Of a stretch of 38,061 bases of DNA, positions 8,491 through 17,801 are shown piece by piece (within the stretch, counting starts at the first letter, position 1; each line of letters begins with the position of its first letter). The notes under the pieces are model-generated. The model had not been told where the DNA came from, did no database searches, and saw only the letters and a program-made list of their open reading frames with translations. The DNA comes from JABFRJ01 sp033812735 (lineage in GTDB: Bacteria; Pseudomonadota; Alphaproteobacteria; Rhizobiales; Hyphomicrobiaceae), in contig JAPXTA010000035.1 of NCBI GenBank assembly GCA_033812735.1, positions 1 through 38,061 on the forward strand, read 5' to 3'. A program made the position numbers and the translations under genes.

Positions 8491-10374
8491 ATGAGCAGCA
8501 GACCGTGGTTGCGCCAAGTCACGACGCGCCGACTGCTCTTGGGGCTTTCTCTCGCCATTGCCACGGCCCTCTCGCCGACGCTGGCAGCGCCTGCGCACGC
8601 CCAAGAAAAGCGCCACGCGATGTCCCTCGTCGGAGCGCCCAAATACGGGCCGGACTTCAAGCACTTCGGTTGGGTGAACCCCGATGCGCCGAAGGGCGGT
8701 CGTGTGCGCCAGTTTGCGGAGGGCTCGTTCGATAGCCTGAACCCCTTTCCGGTACAGGGCCAAGTCGCGACTGGTACGGGTCTACTGTTCAGCCAACTCT
8801 TCGACTCGAGCCCCGACGAAGCATCGACCGAGTACGCTTATGTCGCCGAATGGGCGACGTACCCGGCGGATTTCTCGTCAGCGACGTTTGGATTGCGTGC
8901 CGGCGCCAAGTTCCATGACGGCAAACCTATCACACCCGACGACGTGGTCTTCTCACTCGAGGCCCTCAAGAAGGCCTCGCCCCGCTATGCCGCCTATTAC
9001 AAAGACGTGGTCAAAGCAGACATAACGGGTCCGAACGAAGTCACTTTCCGCTTCGCCGGCCCCAACAACCGCGAGCTACCGCACATCATCTCGCAGCTGA
9101 CGATCCTGCCGAAGCACTGGTGGGAAGGCAAGAACGCCACCGGCGCGCAGCGTGACATTATGAAATCCTCGCTAGAGCCGCCGCTCGGCTCGGGCCCCTA
9201 TAAAGTCAAATCGTTCGAGCCGGGCCGCGAGATCGTCTTCGAGCGCGTCAAAGACTGGTGGGCGAAAGACCTGCCGCTCTTCAAAGGCCGCTATAACTTC
9301 GACGAGCTGCACGTTTCGTATTACCGCGAGCGCATTGCCGCATTCGAAGCCTTCAAGGCAGGCAATATCGACTTCTGGGTCGAGTCGAGCGCGAAATCCT
9401 GGGCGACCGAATACGAGTTCGATGCCGCAAAGCGCGGGCTGGTGAAGAAGGAAGCCATCGCCCGCCAGCGCGTCGCGCCGATGCAATCCTACGTCCTCAA
9501 CACGCGCAAGAAAATGTTCCAGGACCCGCGCGTGCGCCGCGCGTTCAATCTCGCGTTCGATTTCGAATGGGCCAACAAGAACTTGTTCTACGGCCTTTAT
9601 ACCCGCGTCGGCAGCTACTTCGAAAACTCCGACTTTGCCGCCAAAGGATTGCCCACGGGTCGAGAGCTCGACATCCTGAACGAGGTCAAGGCCGAGATCC
9701 CTCCGGAAGTGTTCAGCACGGAATGGAAGAACCCGGTCAACAACACACCGGAAGAAGCCCGCCGCAATCTCTCGGAAGCCGTCAAACTATTCGCCGCCGC
9801 CGGCTACACACCGAAAAATGGCGTGCTCACGAATGCAGCCGGCGAACAACTCACGGTCGAGATCCTGCTCAATTCGCCGATCTGGGACCGCATCGTGCAA
9901 CCCTACAAGGGCACGCTTGAAAAGCTCGGCGTGAAGGTCACTGTGCGCCAAGTCGACAGCGCCCAGTACCAGCGCCGCACCGACAGCTTCGACTACGACA
10001 TCATCGTCGATGTGTTTGCTCAGTCCGAAAGCCCAGGCAACGAACAGCGCGATTTCTGGGGCTCGACCGCAGCCGGCCTCGAAGGCAGCCGCAACGCCAT
10101 CGGCGTCGAGAATCCCGCGATCGACAAGTTGATCGAGAAAGTCGTGTTCGCCAAGGATCGCGATGATCTCGTCGCCGCCACCCGCGCACTCGACCGTGTC
10201 CTTCTCTGGAACCATTTCGTAGTGCCGCACTGGCACTCACCGGAGCAGCGCGTCGTCTATTGGGACATCTTCTCGCGCCCTGAAAAGCTTGCGAGCCGGG
10301 ACGTCGCCTTCTTTACCACCTGGTGGTTTGACGCCGAAAAGGCCGCCAAACTGAAAGCGGCACGCGGGCAATGA
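8491..10374 (+). CDS. yejA: ABC peptide/microcin C-type solute-binding protein YejA, copy 1
   Basis: This periplasmic binding protein feeds the Yej importer, which in other bacteria takes up short peptides and the antibiotic microcin C. The ~627-residue product has a signal peptide (RRLLLGLSLAIATAL, cleavage after AHA near residue 38), then the SBP family 5 fold: FGWVNPDAPKGGRVRQ, FDSLNPF, LRAGAKFHDGKPITPDDVVF and PLGSGPYKV. The in-frame GTG at 8467 would put eight extra residues before the signal; ATG 8491 with AGGGAG upstream is preferred. Its stop overlaps the start of a second, related yejA by four bases. Confidence 0.88.
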   Translation: MSSRPWLRQVTTRRLLLGLSLAIATALSPTLAAPAHAQEKRHAMSLVGAPKYGPDFKHFGWVNPDAPKGGRVRQFAEGSFDSLNPFPVQGQVATGTGLLFSQLFDSSPDEASTEYAYVAEWATYPADFSSATFGLRAGAKFHDGKPITPDDVVFSLEALKKASPRYAAYYKDVVKADITGPNEVTFRFAGPNNRELPHIISQLTILPKHWWEGKNATGAQRDIMKSSLEPPLGSGPYKVKSFEPGREIVFERVKDWWAKDLPLFKGRYNFDELHVSYYRERIAAFEAFKAGNIDFWVESSAKSWATEYEFDAAKRGLVKKEAIARQRVAPMQSYVLNTRKKMFQDPRVRRAFNLAFDFEWANKNLFYGLYTRVGSYFENSDFAAKGLPTGRELDILNEVKAEIPPEVFSTEWKNPVNNTPEEARRNLSEAVKLFAAAGYTPKNGVLTNAAGEQLTVEILLNSPIWDRIVQPYKGTLEKLGVKVTVRQVDSAQYQRRTDSFDYDIIVDVFAQSESPGNEQRDFWGSTAAGLEGSRNAIGVENPAIDKLIEKVVFAKDRDDLVAATRALDRVLLWNHFVVPHWHSPEQRVVYWDIFSRPEKLASRDVAFFTTWWFDAEKAAKLKAARGQ

Positions 10375-12233
10375 GCGCGAGGTCGATCATGCTCGGAAGC
10401 AGGCGCATCAAGACGGTAATCAAAGGCATCGCGCTGTCTGCCACCGTGCTCCTCCTCGCCCTGCCGGCGAGGGCAGCCGACGTCCGACATGGCCTCTCGA
10501 TTTTCGGCGACCTCAAATATGCCCCGTCCTTCCAGCATTTCGACTACGTCAACCCGCACGCGCCGAAAGGCGGGCGGCTCACGACCATCGGCACCGGCGC
10601 ACTGACGAGCTTCGACAGCTTCCACCCCTTCATCCGCAAAGGTGACGCAGCCCAAGGCGTCGGCGACCTGACGTTTGAATCTCTCATGGTCCGCGCGACG
10701 GACGAGCCCGACAGCTACTACGGCCTCGTCGCGGAAAGCGTTGCGGTCGCCCCCGATCGCATGTCCGTCACGTTCAAGCTCCGCCCCGAAGCGCGCTTCT
10801 CGGATGGTGCGACGGTAACCGCCGACGATGTCGCCTTCTCCTTCCAATCACTCAAGGAAAAGGGCCATCCCGTTTTCGGCATGATGCTGCGCGACGTCGC
10901 CTCATGCGAGGCACTCGATCCCGTCACCGTGCGCTACACGTTTACCGGCACTGAAGTCCGCACCCTGCCGACGACCGTCGCTGGCTTGCCCATCCTCAAG
11001 AAGGCGCAGTTCGCCAACCGGCCCTTCGATGAATCGAGCCTCGAACCGCTCGTCGGCTCCGGTCCCTACCGCATCGGCGACTTCAAGCAGGGCACCTTCA
11101 TCACCTTCGTCCGCCGCCCCGACCATTGGGCGAAGGATCTCCCCATCATGCGCGGCCGCTTCAACTTCGACGAGATCCGCTACGAATACTTCCGCGAACG
11201 CATCGCGGCCCTCGAAGCCTTGAAGGCCGGTCTCATCGACGCGCGCGAAGAGTTCACCTCGAAGGACTGGGCAACCGCCTACGACGTGCCGGCCGTCAAG
11301 GAAAAGCGCCTGCTGCTCGAAACGCTACCCGACCAGAACCCCTCGGGCACACAGGGCTTCTGGATCAACACACGCAAGGCGAAGTTCTCAGACATCCGCG
11401 TCCGCCGCGCCCTCGATCTCGCCTTCGACTACGAGTGGACCAACAAGAACCTGTTCTATTCGCTCTACAAGCGCACCACGAGCTTCTTCGAAAACTCCCC
11501 GATGAAGGCGGAGGGCAAGCCGAGCGCTGACGAACTTGCCCTATTGGAGCCCTTCCGCAAGGACCTCCCCGCGAGCGTTTTCGACGAACCCTACGTACCA
11601 CCGGTATCCGACGGCAGCGGTAACGATCGAAAGCTTATGCGCGAGGCCGCCAAACTACTCGCCGAAGCCGGCTGGCAGCAGAAGGGCGGCAAACTTCAAA
11701 ACGCCGCCGGAGAAACCTTCGAGATCGAATTTCTCATCCAGGACCCGACGAGCGAGCGCCTCGTCGCCCCTTACGTCAAGAATCTTAGCGCACTCGGCAT
11801 CGCCGCAACCATCCGCAAGGTCGACTCGGCCCAATACGAACGCCGCCGCAAGGCCTTCGACTTCGATATCTTCCAGGCCCGCTTCGTCATGGGCCTGACA
11901 CCCGGTCCGGAACTGCGCAGCTATTTCGGTTCCGCGACCGCCGATGCCGAGGCGTCTCTCAATCTGTCGGGCATCAAGAACCCCGCAATCGACACCATGA
12001 TTGGTCATATTGGCGCAGCCAAATCGAGGGCGGAACTCGTAACCGCCGCTCGCGCGTTGGACCGGATACTGCGGGCCGGGCATTACTGGGTGCCGCAGTG
12101 GTACAAGGCGTCCCACACCATAGCCTATTGGGACCGCTTCGGCCGTCCGGCGGAAAAGCCGGCTTTCGACCGAGGCATCCTCGACACGTGGTGGATCGAC
12201 TCGCAGAAAGCTGCGAAGCTCAAGCAGAATTGA
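10371..12233 (+). CDS. yejA: ABC peptide/microcin C-type solute-binding protein YejA, copy 2
   Basis: This is a 620-residue paralogue of the preceding protein with the same landmarks in the same order (FDYVNPHAPKGGRLTTIG, FRPEARFSDG-type strand, LVGSGPYRIGDFKQG, RVRRALDLAFDYEWTNKNLF) and its own signal peptide (GIALSATVLLLALPARA). Its start overlaps the end of copy 1 as ATGA, so translation is probably coupled. A second ATG at 10389 has a GAGG 6 nt upstream and may be the true start, removing six residues. Tandem yejA genes are known from rhizobia; the two copies differ clearly, so they may bind different peptides. Confidence 0.88.
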   Translation: MSARSIMLGSRRIKTVIKGIALSATVLLLALPARAADVRHGLSIFGDLKYAPSFQHFDYVNPHAPKGGRLTTIGTGALTSFDSFHPFIRKGDAAQGVGDLTFESLMVRATDEPDSYYGLVAESVAVAPDRMSVTFKLRPEARFSDGATVTADDVAFSFQSLKEKGHPVFGMMLRDVASCEALDPVTVRYTFTGTEVRTLPTTVAGLPILKKAQFANRPFDESSLEPLVGSGPYRIGDFKQGTFITFVRRPDHWAKDLPIMRGRFNFDEIRYEYFRERIAALEALKAGLIDAREEFTSKDWATAYDVPAVKEKRLLLETLPDQNPSGTQGFWINTRKAKFSDIRVRRALDLAFDYEWTNKNLFYSLYKRTTSFFENSPMKAEGKPSADELALLEPFRKDLPASVFDEPYVPPVSDGSGNDRKLMREAAKLLAEAGWQQKGGKLQNAAGETFEIEFLIQDPTSERLVAPYVKNLSALGIAATIRKVDSAQYERRRKAFDFDIFQARFVMGLTPGPELRSYFGSATADAEASLNLSGIKNPAIDTMIGHIGAAKSRAELVTAARALDRILRAGHYWVPQWYKASHTIAYWDRFGRPAEKPAFDRGILDTWWIDSQKAAKLKQN

Positions 12234-12286
12234 CGTTGCAGACCCGGCGCTCGGAGCGCCTAGCCCGCAACACACAAGAGAGATAC

Positions 12287-13399
12287 ATGGCCGCGTATCT
12301 GCTGAAACGGATCCTGCTGATCTTCCCGACGCTGCTCGGCATTATGCTGATCAGCTTCGCGATCATTCAGCTTGCGCCCGGCGGCCCGATCGAGCGCGTC
12401 CTCGCCCAACTATCGGGAACCGAAGTCTCCGCCACGTCGCGCGTCGGTGGTGGCCAGGGTGACGGCATTGCCGGCCAAAGCGGCAGCACGACCATCGGGC
12501 AGGGCGGCGAAACGTCGAAGTATCGTGGCTCACAAGGCCTCGACCCGAAGTTCATCAAGGACCTCGAGCGCCAATTCGGTTTCGACAAGCCGGCCCACGA
12601 GCGCTTCTTCCTGATGATCAAAAACTACCTGACATTCGACTTCGGCAAGAGCTTCTTCCGCGATGTTTCGGTCATCCAGCTCATCAAGGAAAAGATGCCG
12701 GTGTCGATCTCGCTCGGCATCTGGATGACGCTCCTGACCTACCTCATCTCGATCCCGCTCGGCATCCGCAAGGCCGTGCACGACGGCGAGCCGTTCGACA
12801 CCTGGACGTCGAGTGTTCTTGTGATCGGCTACGCCCTGCCTGGCTTCCTCGTTGCCGTCGCGCTGCTGGTCCTGTTCGCTGGCGGATCGTTTTTCCAGAT
12901 CTTCCCCTTGCGAGGCCTCACATCTGAGAATTTTGCGCAGCTATCCCCGCTCGGCAAAGTCCTCGACTACTTCTGGCATCTTTGCCTGCCGATCACGGCG
13001 ATGGCGCTCGCCGCCTTCACGACGATGACGTTTCTCACCAAGAACTCGTTCCTCGACGAGATCCGCAAGCAATACGTGACGACAGCGCGCGCGAAAGGCC
13101 TCGACGACAAGCGCATCCTCTATGGTCACGTCTTCCGCAATGCCATGCTTCTGATTATTGCCGGCTTTCCCGGAGCCTTCGTCTCGGCGTTCTTCTCAGG
13201 CTCTCTTCTGATCGAAAAGATCTTCTCGCTCGACGGCCTCGGCCTGCTCGGCTGGGAAAGTGTCATCAACCGCGACTACCCCGTCGTTTTCGCAACGATG
13301 TGGATCTTCTCGCTACTCGGCCTCCTTGTGCATATGATCTCGGACTTCATGTACACGTTGATCGATCCCCGGATCGATTTCGAGAGCCGGGAGGTCTGA
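12287..13399 (+). CDS. yejB: Yej ABC transporter permease YejB
   Basis: The 370-residue inner-membrane permease starts with a membrane span (YLLKRILLIFPTLLGIMLIS), then LAPGGPIERVLAQ, the usual start of peptide/DppB-type permeases. A Gly/Ser/Thr-rich periplasmic loop follows at ~45-85 (TSRVGGGQGDGIAGQSGS), a feature of YejB proteins. Five further spans and the EAA-type loop (YVTTARAKGLDDKRILYGHV) for contact with the ATPase are present. ATG 12287 is preceded by AAGAGAGA; the longer open frame upstream is out of character. YejE starts 3 bp after its stop. Confidence 0.92.
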   Translation: MAAYLLKRILLIFPTLLGIMLISFAIIQLAPGGPIERVLAQLSGTEVSATSRVGGGQGDGIAGQSGSTTIGQGGETSKYRGSQGLDPKFIKDLERQFGFDKPAHERFFLMIKNYLTFDFGKSFFRDVSVIQLIKEKMPVSISLGIWMTLLTYLISIPLGIRKAVHDGEPFDTWTSSVLVIGYALPGFLVAVALLVLFAGGSFFQIFPLRGLTSENFAQLSPLGKVLDYFWHLCLPITAMALAAFTTMTFLTKNSFLDEIRKQYVTTARAKGLDDKRILYGHVFRNAMLLIIAGFPGAFVSAFFSGSLLIEKIFSLDGLGLLGWESVINRDYPVVFATMWIFSLLGLLVHMISDFMYTLIDPRIDFESREV

Positions 13400-13402
13400 G
13401 GC

Positions 13403-14608
13403 ATGGATACGCGCCTCCCCGACAGCGTCGGCTCCGACGTACCGTCCGCGCCCGGTTTCCTGTCGCGTGCTGCAATCGCCGTGAGCCGCCGCCTGACCCT
13501 CTCGCCGATCAACCGCCGCCGCTGGAACAATTTCAGAGCCAACAAACGCGGACTTTGGTCGCTGCGGATTTTCCTGGCGCTCTTCTTCGTGACGCTCTGC
13601 GCCGAGTTCATAGCCAACGACAAACCGATCATCGCCCGCTACAAAGGCGAATTCCTGTTTCCGGTGCTGGTCGACTACCCCGAGAGCAAGTTCGGCGGCT
13701 TTCTCGCCATCACCGACTACAAAGACCCAGTCATCAGCGATGAGATCGAGCAGAACGGCTGGATGCTTTGGCCCCCGATCCGCTACCACTACTCCTCGAT
13801 CAACAAGGACTACCCGCGCCTGATGTCGCCGTCCGGCCAATGCCTCGGGTTCCCGGCGCCGCCGCCATGGACCACGAATGCGCGCATGTGCGAGGCCCCT
13901 GCCGATCAGATCGCCCGGTTCGAAGCGCTCGGCAACCGCAACTGGCTTGGCACCGATGATCAGGGACGAGACGTCCTTTCGCGCCTCATCTATGGTTTCC
14001 GCATCTCGGTCCTGTTCGGCGTGCTGCTGACGATTTTGTCAGCGACGATCGGCATCACTGCGGGCGCCGTGCAGGGCTATTTCGGCGGCAAGGTCGACCT
14101 CTTGTTCCAGCGTTTTCTGGAAATCTGGTCGTCCATGCCCTCGCTGTTCGTGCTCATCATCGTATCGTCGGTGCTGGTCCCGGGGTTCTGGACTCTTTTG
14201 TTCGTCTTGCTGCTGTTCCAGTGGGTGAGCCTCGTCGGCGTGGTGCGCGCGGAGTTCCTGCGCGGCCGCAATTTCGAATACGTCACGGCAGCAAAGGCGC
14301 TCGGCCTCTCAGACGCGCGGATCATGTTCAAGCACCTGCTGCCGAACGCGATGGTCGCGACGCTGACGTTCCTCCCCTTCAAGCTCTCGGGCTCGATTTC
14401 GGCGCTGACCGCGCTTGACTTCCTCGGCCTGGGCTTGCCGCCCGGATCGCCCTCGCTCGGTGAGATGCTCGCGCAGGCAACCGCCAATCTTCAAGCACCT
14501 TGGCTCGGCCTCGCCGCCTTCCTGTCGATCGCCGGCCTCTTGAGCCTTCTGATCTTTATCGGCGAAGCCGTCCGCGACGCCCTCGACCCGCGGAAGACGT
14601 TCAAGTAG
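13403..14608 (+). CDS. yejE: Yej ABC transporter permease YejE
   Basis: The 401-residue second permease of the Yej importer has a long N-terminal region: a basic segment (LSPINRRRWNNFRANKRGLW), a first span (SLRIFLALFFVTLCAEFIAN), and an extended periplasmic part holding the YejE-type GNRNWLGTDDQGRDVLSRLI sequence. The DppC-type transmembrane core follows, with the EAA loop around YVTAAKALGLSDARIMFKHL. The stop is 9 bp before a toxin-antitoxin pair rather than directly before yejF. Confidence 0.92.
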   Translation: MDTRLPDSVGSDVPSAPGFLSRAAIAVSRRLTLSPINRRRWNNFRANKRGLWSLRIFLALFFVTLCAEFIANDKPIIARYKGEFLFPVLVDYPESKFGGFLAITDYKDPVISDEIEQNGWMLWPPIRYHYSSINKDYPRLMSPSGQCLGFPAPPPWTTNARMCEAPADQIARFEALGNRNWLGTDDQGRDVLSRLIYGFRISVLFGVLLTILSATIGITAGAVQGYFGGKVDLLFQRFLEIWSSMPSLFVLIIVSSVLVPGFWTLLFVLLLFQWVSLVGVVRAEFLRGRNFEYVTAAKALGLSDARIMFKHLLPNAMVATLTFLPFKLSGSISALTALDFLGLGLPPGSPSLGEMLAQATANLQAPWLGLAAFLSIAGLLSLLIFIGEAVRDALDPRKTFK

Positions 14609-14617
14609 GATTCTGCA

Positions 14618-14872
14618 ATGAACAAGAGCGCCAAGGACATCATCGAGCAGGCGACACGGCTCCCGCCCGAAGAGTTGGCCGAGGTGGTGCAAACGCTTCA
14701 TGCGCGTCTCGACCAGGTATCATCGACCTGGGAGCGAGACTGGGCTGAAGTCGCCGAGCGCCGATCGGAGCAAGTTGGCCGCGATCTCGCTTGCACGATC
14801 GACGCCGACGAGGCGCTGGAGGAAGCTCGCGCAGCATTGGCTCGGCGGGCCACGCGGCGCAACCAGCGGTGA
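14618..14872 (+). CDS. Antitoxin of a RelE/ParE-type module (TIGR02574-like)
   Basis: The 84-residue acidic protein begins with an alpha-helical domain (IIEQATRLPPEELAEVVQTL) like the putative addiction-module component family TIGR02574, whose hallmark is an LPxEEL helix near the N-terminus. The C-terminal half (WERDWAEVAERRSEQ, then DEALEEARAALARR) would wrap the toxin. It starts 9 bp after yejE and its TGA stop overlaps the GTG start of the next gene, the usual order and coupling of antitoxin before toxin. The presumed job is to neutralise the downstream toxin and to repress transcription. Confidence 0.78.
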   Translation: MNKSAKDIIEQATRLPPEELAEVVQTLHARLDQVSSTWERDWAEVAERRSEQVGRDLACTIDADEALEEARAALARRATRRNQR

Positions 14873-15168
14873 AAGTCCGGTTCGGAGGAGCGGCACGGAG
14901 GGAGATGCTGCTTGCGGCGAAACGCTACGACGACGAGCGGCGCGGGTTAGGCGAAGCATTCTTGGATGAAATCGCCGACGCGATTCGATCGATGAAGCAG
15001 TTCCCGATGGCGTCCGTTTCTCTTTCGCATCGACATCGGCGCTTCGTCATGCGGCGGGTTCCCTATCAGCTCGTCTATGAAGTACGGACCTTAGACGACA
15101 CCATCATCATCATTGCAATAGCACACTTCAAACGTAAGCCCGGATATTGGCGCGGTCGGTCAAACTAG
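14869..15168 (+). CDS. RelE/ParE superfamily toxin
   Basis: The 99-residue basic protein (VKVRFGGAARREMLLAAKRY at the start) has the ParE/RelE layout: an N-terminal strand, two helices (EAFLDEIADAIRSMKQFP), then strands RHRRFVMRRVPYQLVYEV and TIIIIAIAHFKRKPGYWRGR. The RR-basic strand and final H..R.PxxW pattern are family hallmarks. Members either cleave mRNA on ribosomes or inhibit gyrase; sequence alone does not say which. The GTG at 14869 overlaps the antitoxin stop (GTGA). The longer open frame from 14791 lies inside the antitoxin and is rejected as a start. yejF begins 42 bp later. Confidence 0.8.
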   Translation: MKVRFGGAARREMLLAAKRYDDERRGLGEAFLDEIADAIRSMKQFPMASVSLSHRHRRFVMRRVPYQLVYEVRTLDDTIIIIAIAHFKRKPGYWRGRSN

Positions 15169-15210
15169 GAATGCAAGAGCGGTGAGCCAAGAACTTCAGA
15201 TGGTAGCGAT

Positions 15211-16851
15211 ATGACACACCGCCCCTCCGATACGCTCGTTCGCGTGCGGGACCTTGCGGTCGCGTTCGGCTCGGGTGCGCAACAGACCGTCGCCGTCGAG
15301 GACGTCGACTTCCATATCGAACGCGGCGAGACCGTCGCGATCGTCGGTGAGTCCGGATCCGGCAAGACCGTGTCCGCCCATTCGATCCTCCGCCTTCTCC
15401 CATATCCAGCCGCATCGCATCCAAGCGGTGAGATCTTCTTCGACGGTGTCGACCTCTTGAAGGCGCCCGAGCAGGTCATGCGCACCATTCGCGGCCGCCG
15501 CATCTCGATCATCTTCCAGGAGCCGATGACCTCGCTCAATCCGCTGCACACGATCGAGCAGCAGGTGGCGGAAGTCTTGAAGCTCCACCGTGGCATGTCC
15601 GATGGGGACGCCCGCAATCGAATGCTCGAGTTGCTGCGGCGCGTCGGCATAAGGGATCCCGAAAAGCGGCTCACCGCGTACCCCCATCAGCTTTCGGGCG
15701 GCCAGCGCCAACGCGTGATGATCGCGATGGCCCTCGCCAATGAGCCGGATCTCCTCATCGCCGACGAGCCGACGACTGCACTGGATGTGACGATCCAGGC
15801 GCAAATCCTGGAACTGTTGAAGGAACTCCAGGCCGAGATGGGCATGGCCATGCTGCTCATCACCCATGACCTCGGCATCGTCCGCAAGATGGCCGAACGC
15901 GTCTACGTCATGAAGAAGGGCCGCGTCGTTGAAGAAGGAACGACAGCCGACATCTTCGAGCGCCCGCAGCACGAATATACGCGCCACCTCATGTCCGCCG
16001 AACCGAAAGGCAAGGCGGTGCCAGTCGCCGCCGATGCACCTGTCGTCATGAGCGCCGACAATCTCAAAGTCTGGTTTCCAATCAAGCGCGGGCTGTTGCG
16101 CAAGACGGTCGACCACGTCAAGGCGGTCGACGGTGTGTCGTTGCAGATCAGATCGAGGGAAACGCTCGGCGTTGTCGGCGAATCTGGTTCGGGCAAAACC
16201 ACGCTCGGCCTCGCGCTGTTGCGGCTGATCGGTTCGCAAGGACCTATCGTCTACAATGGCCGCCGCATCGACGGCCTCGATAGCAGGGCGATGCGGCCAT
16301 TGCGCCGCGAGATGCAGATCGTGTTCCAGGACCCGTTCGGCTCGCTGTCGCCGCGCTTGTCGGTCGGACAGATCATCGAGGAAGGCTTGACCATCCAAAG
16401 CCCGAACCTCGACTACGACGAGCGGCGCGCACTCGTCGCAGCAGCACTAGAGGAAGTTGAACTCGATCCGGCATCGCAGGACCGTTATCCGCATGAATTT
16501 TCGGGTGGGCAGCGCCAGCGCATCGCAATCGCGCGAGCCATGATCCTCAAACCGAAGTTCGTCATGCTCGACGAGCCGACAAGCGCACTCGACATGAGCG
16601 TGCAGGCACAAATCGTCGACCTACTGCGCGATCTACAGCGCCGCCACGGCCTCGCCTACATCTTCATCAGCCACGACCTGCGCGTCGTGCGTGCCTTGTC
16701 GAACCATGTCATCGTCATGCGCGACGGCAATATTGTCGAGCAGGGCAGCGCCGCACAGATCTTCGTGTCCCCGCGCGAAGATTATACAAAGGCGTTGCTT
16801 GCCGCCGCCTTCAATCTCGAAGTCGCCAAAGCCGAGGCCGTCCGCACATGA
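15211..16851 (+). CDS. yejF: Yej ABC transporter ATP-binding protein YejF (two fused NBDs)
   Basis: The 546-residue cytoplasmic ATPase contains two complete nucleotide-binding domains. The first has Walker A GESGSGKTVSA near 47-57, signature LSGGQRQRV and Walker B LLIADEPTTALD. The second has GESGSGKTTLG near 328-338, signature FSGGQRQRI and Walker B VMLDEPTSALD. This dual form powers YejB-YejE. Oligopeptide-type tails follow each domain (RPQHEYTRHLM and SPREDYTKALL). It is separated from yejE by the toxin-antitoxin pair, and its last codon overlaps the next gene as ATGA. Confidence 0.95.
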   Translation: MTHRPSDTLVRVRDLAVAFGSGAQQTVAVEDVDFHIERGETVAIVGESGSGKTVSAHSILRLLPYPAASHPSGEIFFDGVDLLKAPEQVMRTIRGRRISIIFQEPMTSLNPLHTIEQQVAEVLKLHRGMSDGDARNRMLELLRRVGIRDPEKRLTAYPHQLSGGQRQRVMIAMALANEPDLLIADEPTTALDVTIQAQILELLKELQAEMGMAMLLITHDLGIVRKMAERVYVMKKGRVVEEGTTADIFERPQHEYTRHLMSAEPKGKAVPVAADAPVVMSADNLKVWFPIKRGLLRKTVDHVKAVDGVSLQIRSRETLGVVGESGSGKTTLGLALLRLIGSQGPIVYNGRRIDGLDSRAMRPLRREMQIVFQDPFGSLSPRLSVGQIIEEGLTIQSPNLDYDERRALVAAALEEVELDPASQDRYPHEFSGGQRQRIAIARAMILKPKFVMLDEPTSALDMSVQAQIVDLLRDLQRRHGLAYIFISHDLRVVRALSNHVIVMRDGNIVEQGSAAQIFVSPREDYTKALLAAAFNLEVAKAEAVRT

Positions 16852-17801
16852 CACTTCTTCTCGCCATTAAACCGAGCGGCGGCAACTGGGCCCCCGAAGC
16901 CTGGCGTCGCCGGTTCGGCGCCCTATACACGGCACCGATCGTGATGGCCGGCGGCTCGTACGATCCCGCATCAGTGACATACGCAGCGTGCTGGAAGGCC
17001 GAACCCGGCCTGCTCGCCACTCATCCAAACGTGAAAGTAATCTTCAATCTCGGCGCGGGCGTCGATGCACTGCTCGCCGATCCGACCACCCCGAAATTCG
17101 CGCCGATCGTGCGTGTCGTCGACCGCGACCTGACGAAGCGCATGACCGAATGGGTTGTATGGCACGTACTCGACCAACACCGCCAAGGCCCACTACTTCG
17201 CGCGGCACAGGCACGCGGCGAATGGATTGGACCGGACCAGTCGGCTGCATCCGCCATTCGCGTCGGCATCATGGGACTGGGAGAAATCGCACGCGATGCC
17301 GCCGAGGTCCTGAGCCGCATCGGCTTCCGCGTTTCAGGCTGGAGCCGCACCAAACGCGCGATCGAAGGCATGACGACCTATTCCGGCAGCGACGGCTTGA
17401 AGCCGTTCCTCGCCGCAACAGACATATTGGTCTGCCTGCTGCCGCTGACCCCCGATACCCGTGGCATTTTGGATCGCAGTCTCTTTGCCGGTCTCGCACG
17501 CGATGGCGTCTTGAAGAAGCCGGTGCTGCTGAATGCCGGGCGCGGTGGCCTTCAAAAGGAAGCGGACATCCTGACCGCTCTCGACGACGGCACCCTCGGT
17601 CACGCCGTGCTCGACGTGTTCGAGACGGAACCGCTACCAGCAGCAAGCCCGCTTTGGAAGCATCCGCGCATCACCATCACACCGCACAACGCCGCAGACA
17701 GCGATCCCGACGAAATCTCGAAATACGTTGTCGAGCAGATCCGCGCGTTCGAGCGCGGCGAACCACTGAGAAACGTCGTCGACCTCACTCGCGGCTACTG
17801 A
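16848..17801 (+). CDS. ghrA: Glyoxylate/hydroxypyruvate reductase A-like dehydrogenase
   Basis: The 317-residue cytoplasmic NAD(P)H-dependent 2-hydroxyacid dehydrogenase reduces glyoxylate or hydroxypyruvate in this family. It shows the GhrA start (LLLAIKPSGGNWAPEAWRRR), NLGAGVDALL, dinucleotide-binding VGIMGLGEIARDAAEVL near 145, and catalytic residues in LLNAGRGG (Arg), FETEPLP (Glu) and TPHNAADSDP (His). The start overlaps yejF by 4 bp, so it is translated with the Yej operon although no metabolic link to peptide uptake is obvious. Confidence 0.88.
   Translation: MTLLLAIKPSGGNWAPEAWRRRFGALYTAPIVMAGGSYDPASVTYAACWKAEPGLLATHPNVKVIFNLGAGVDALLADPTTPKFAPIVRVVDRDLTKRMTEWVVWHVLDQHRQGPLLRAAQARGEWIGPDQSAASAIRVGIMGLGEIARDAAEVLSRIGFRVSGWSRTKRAIEGMTTYSGSDGLKPFLAATDILVCLLPLTPDTRGILDRSLFAGLARDGVLKKPVLLNAGRGGLQKEADILTALDDGTLGHAVLDVFETEPLPAASPLWKHPRITITPHNAADSDPDEISKYVVEQIRAFERGEPLRNVVDLTRGY

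Noticed and set aside
15196..16398. Open frame of 400 residues on the minus strand
   Set aside because: It is antisense to yejF, which has complete Walker and signature motifs. GC-rich codons often leave long antisense frames open.
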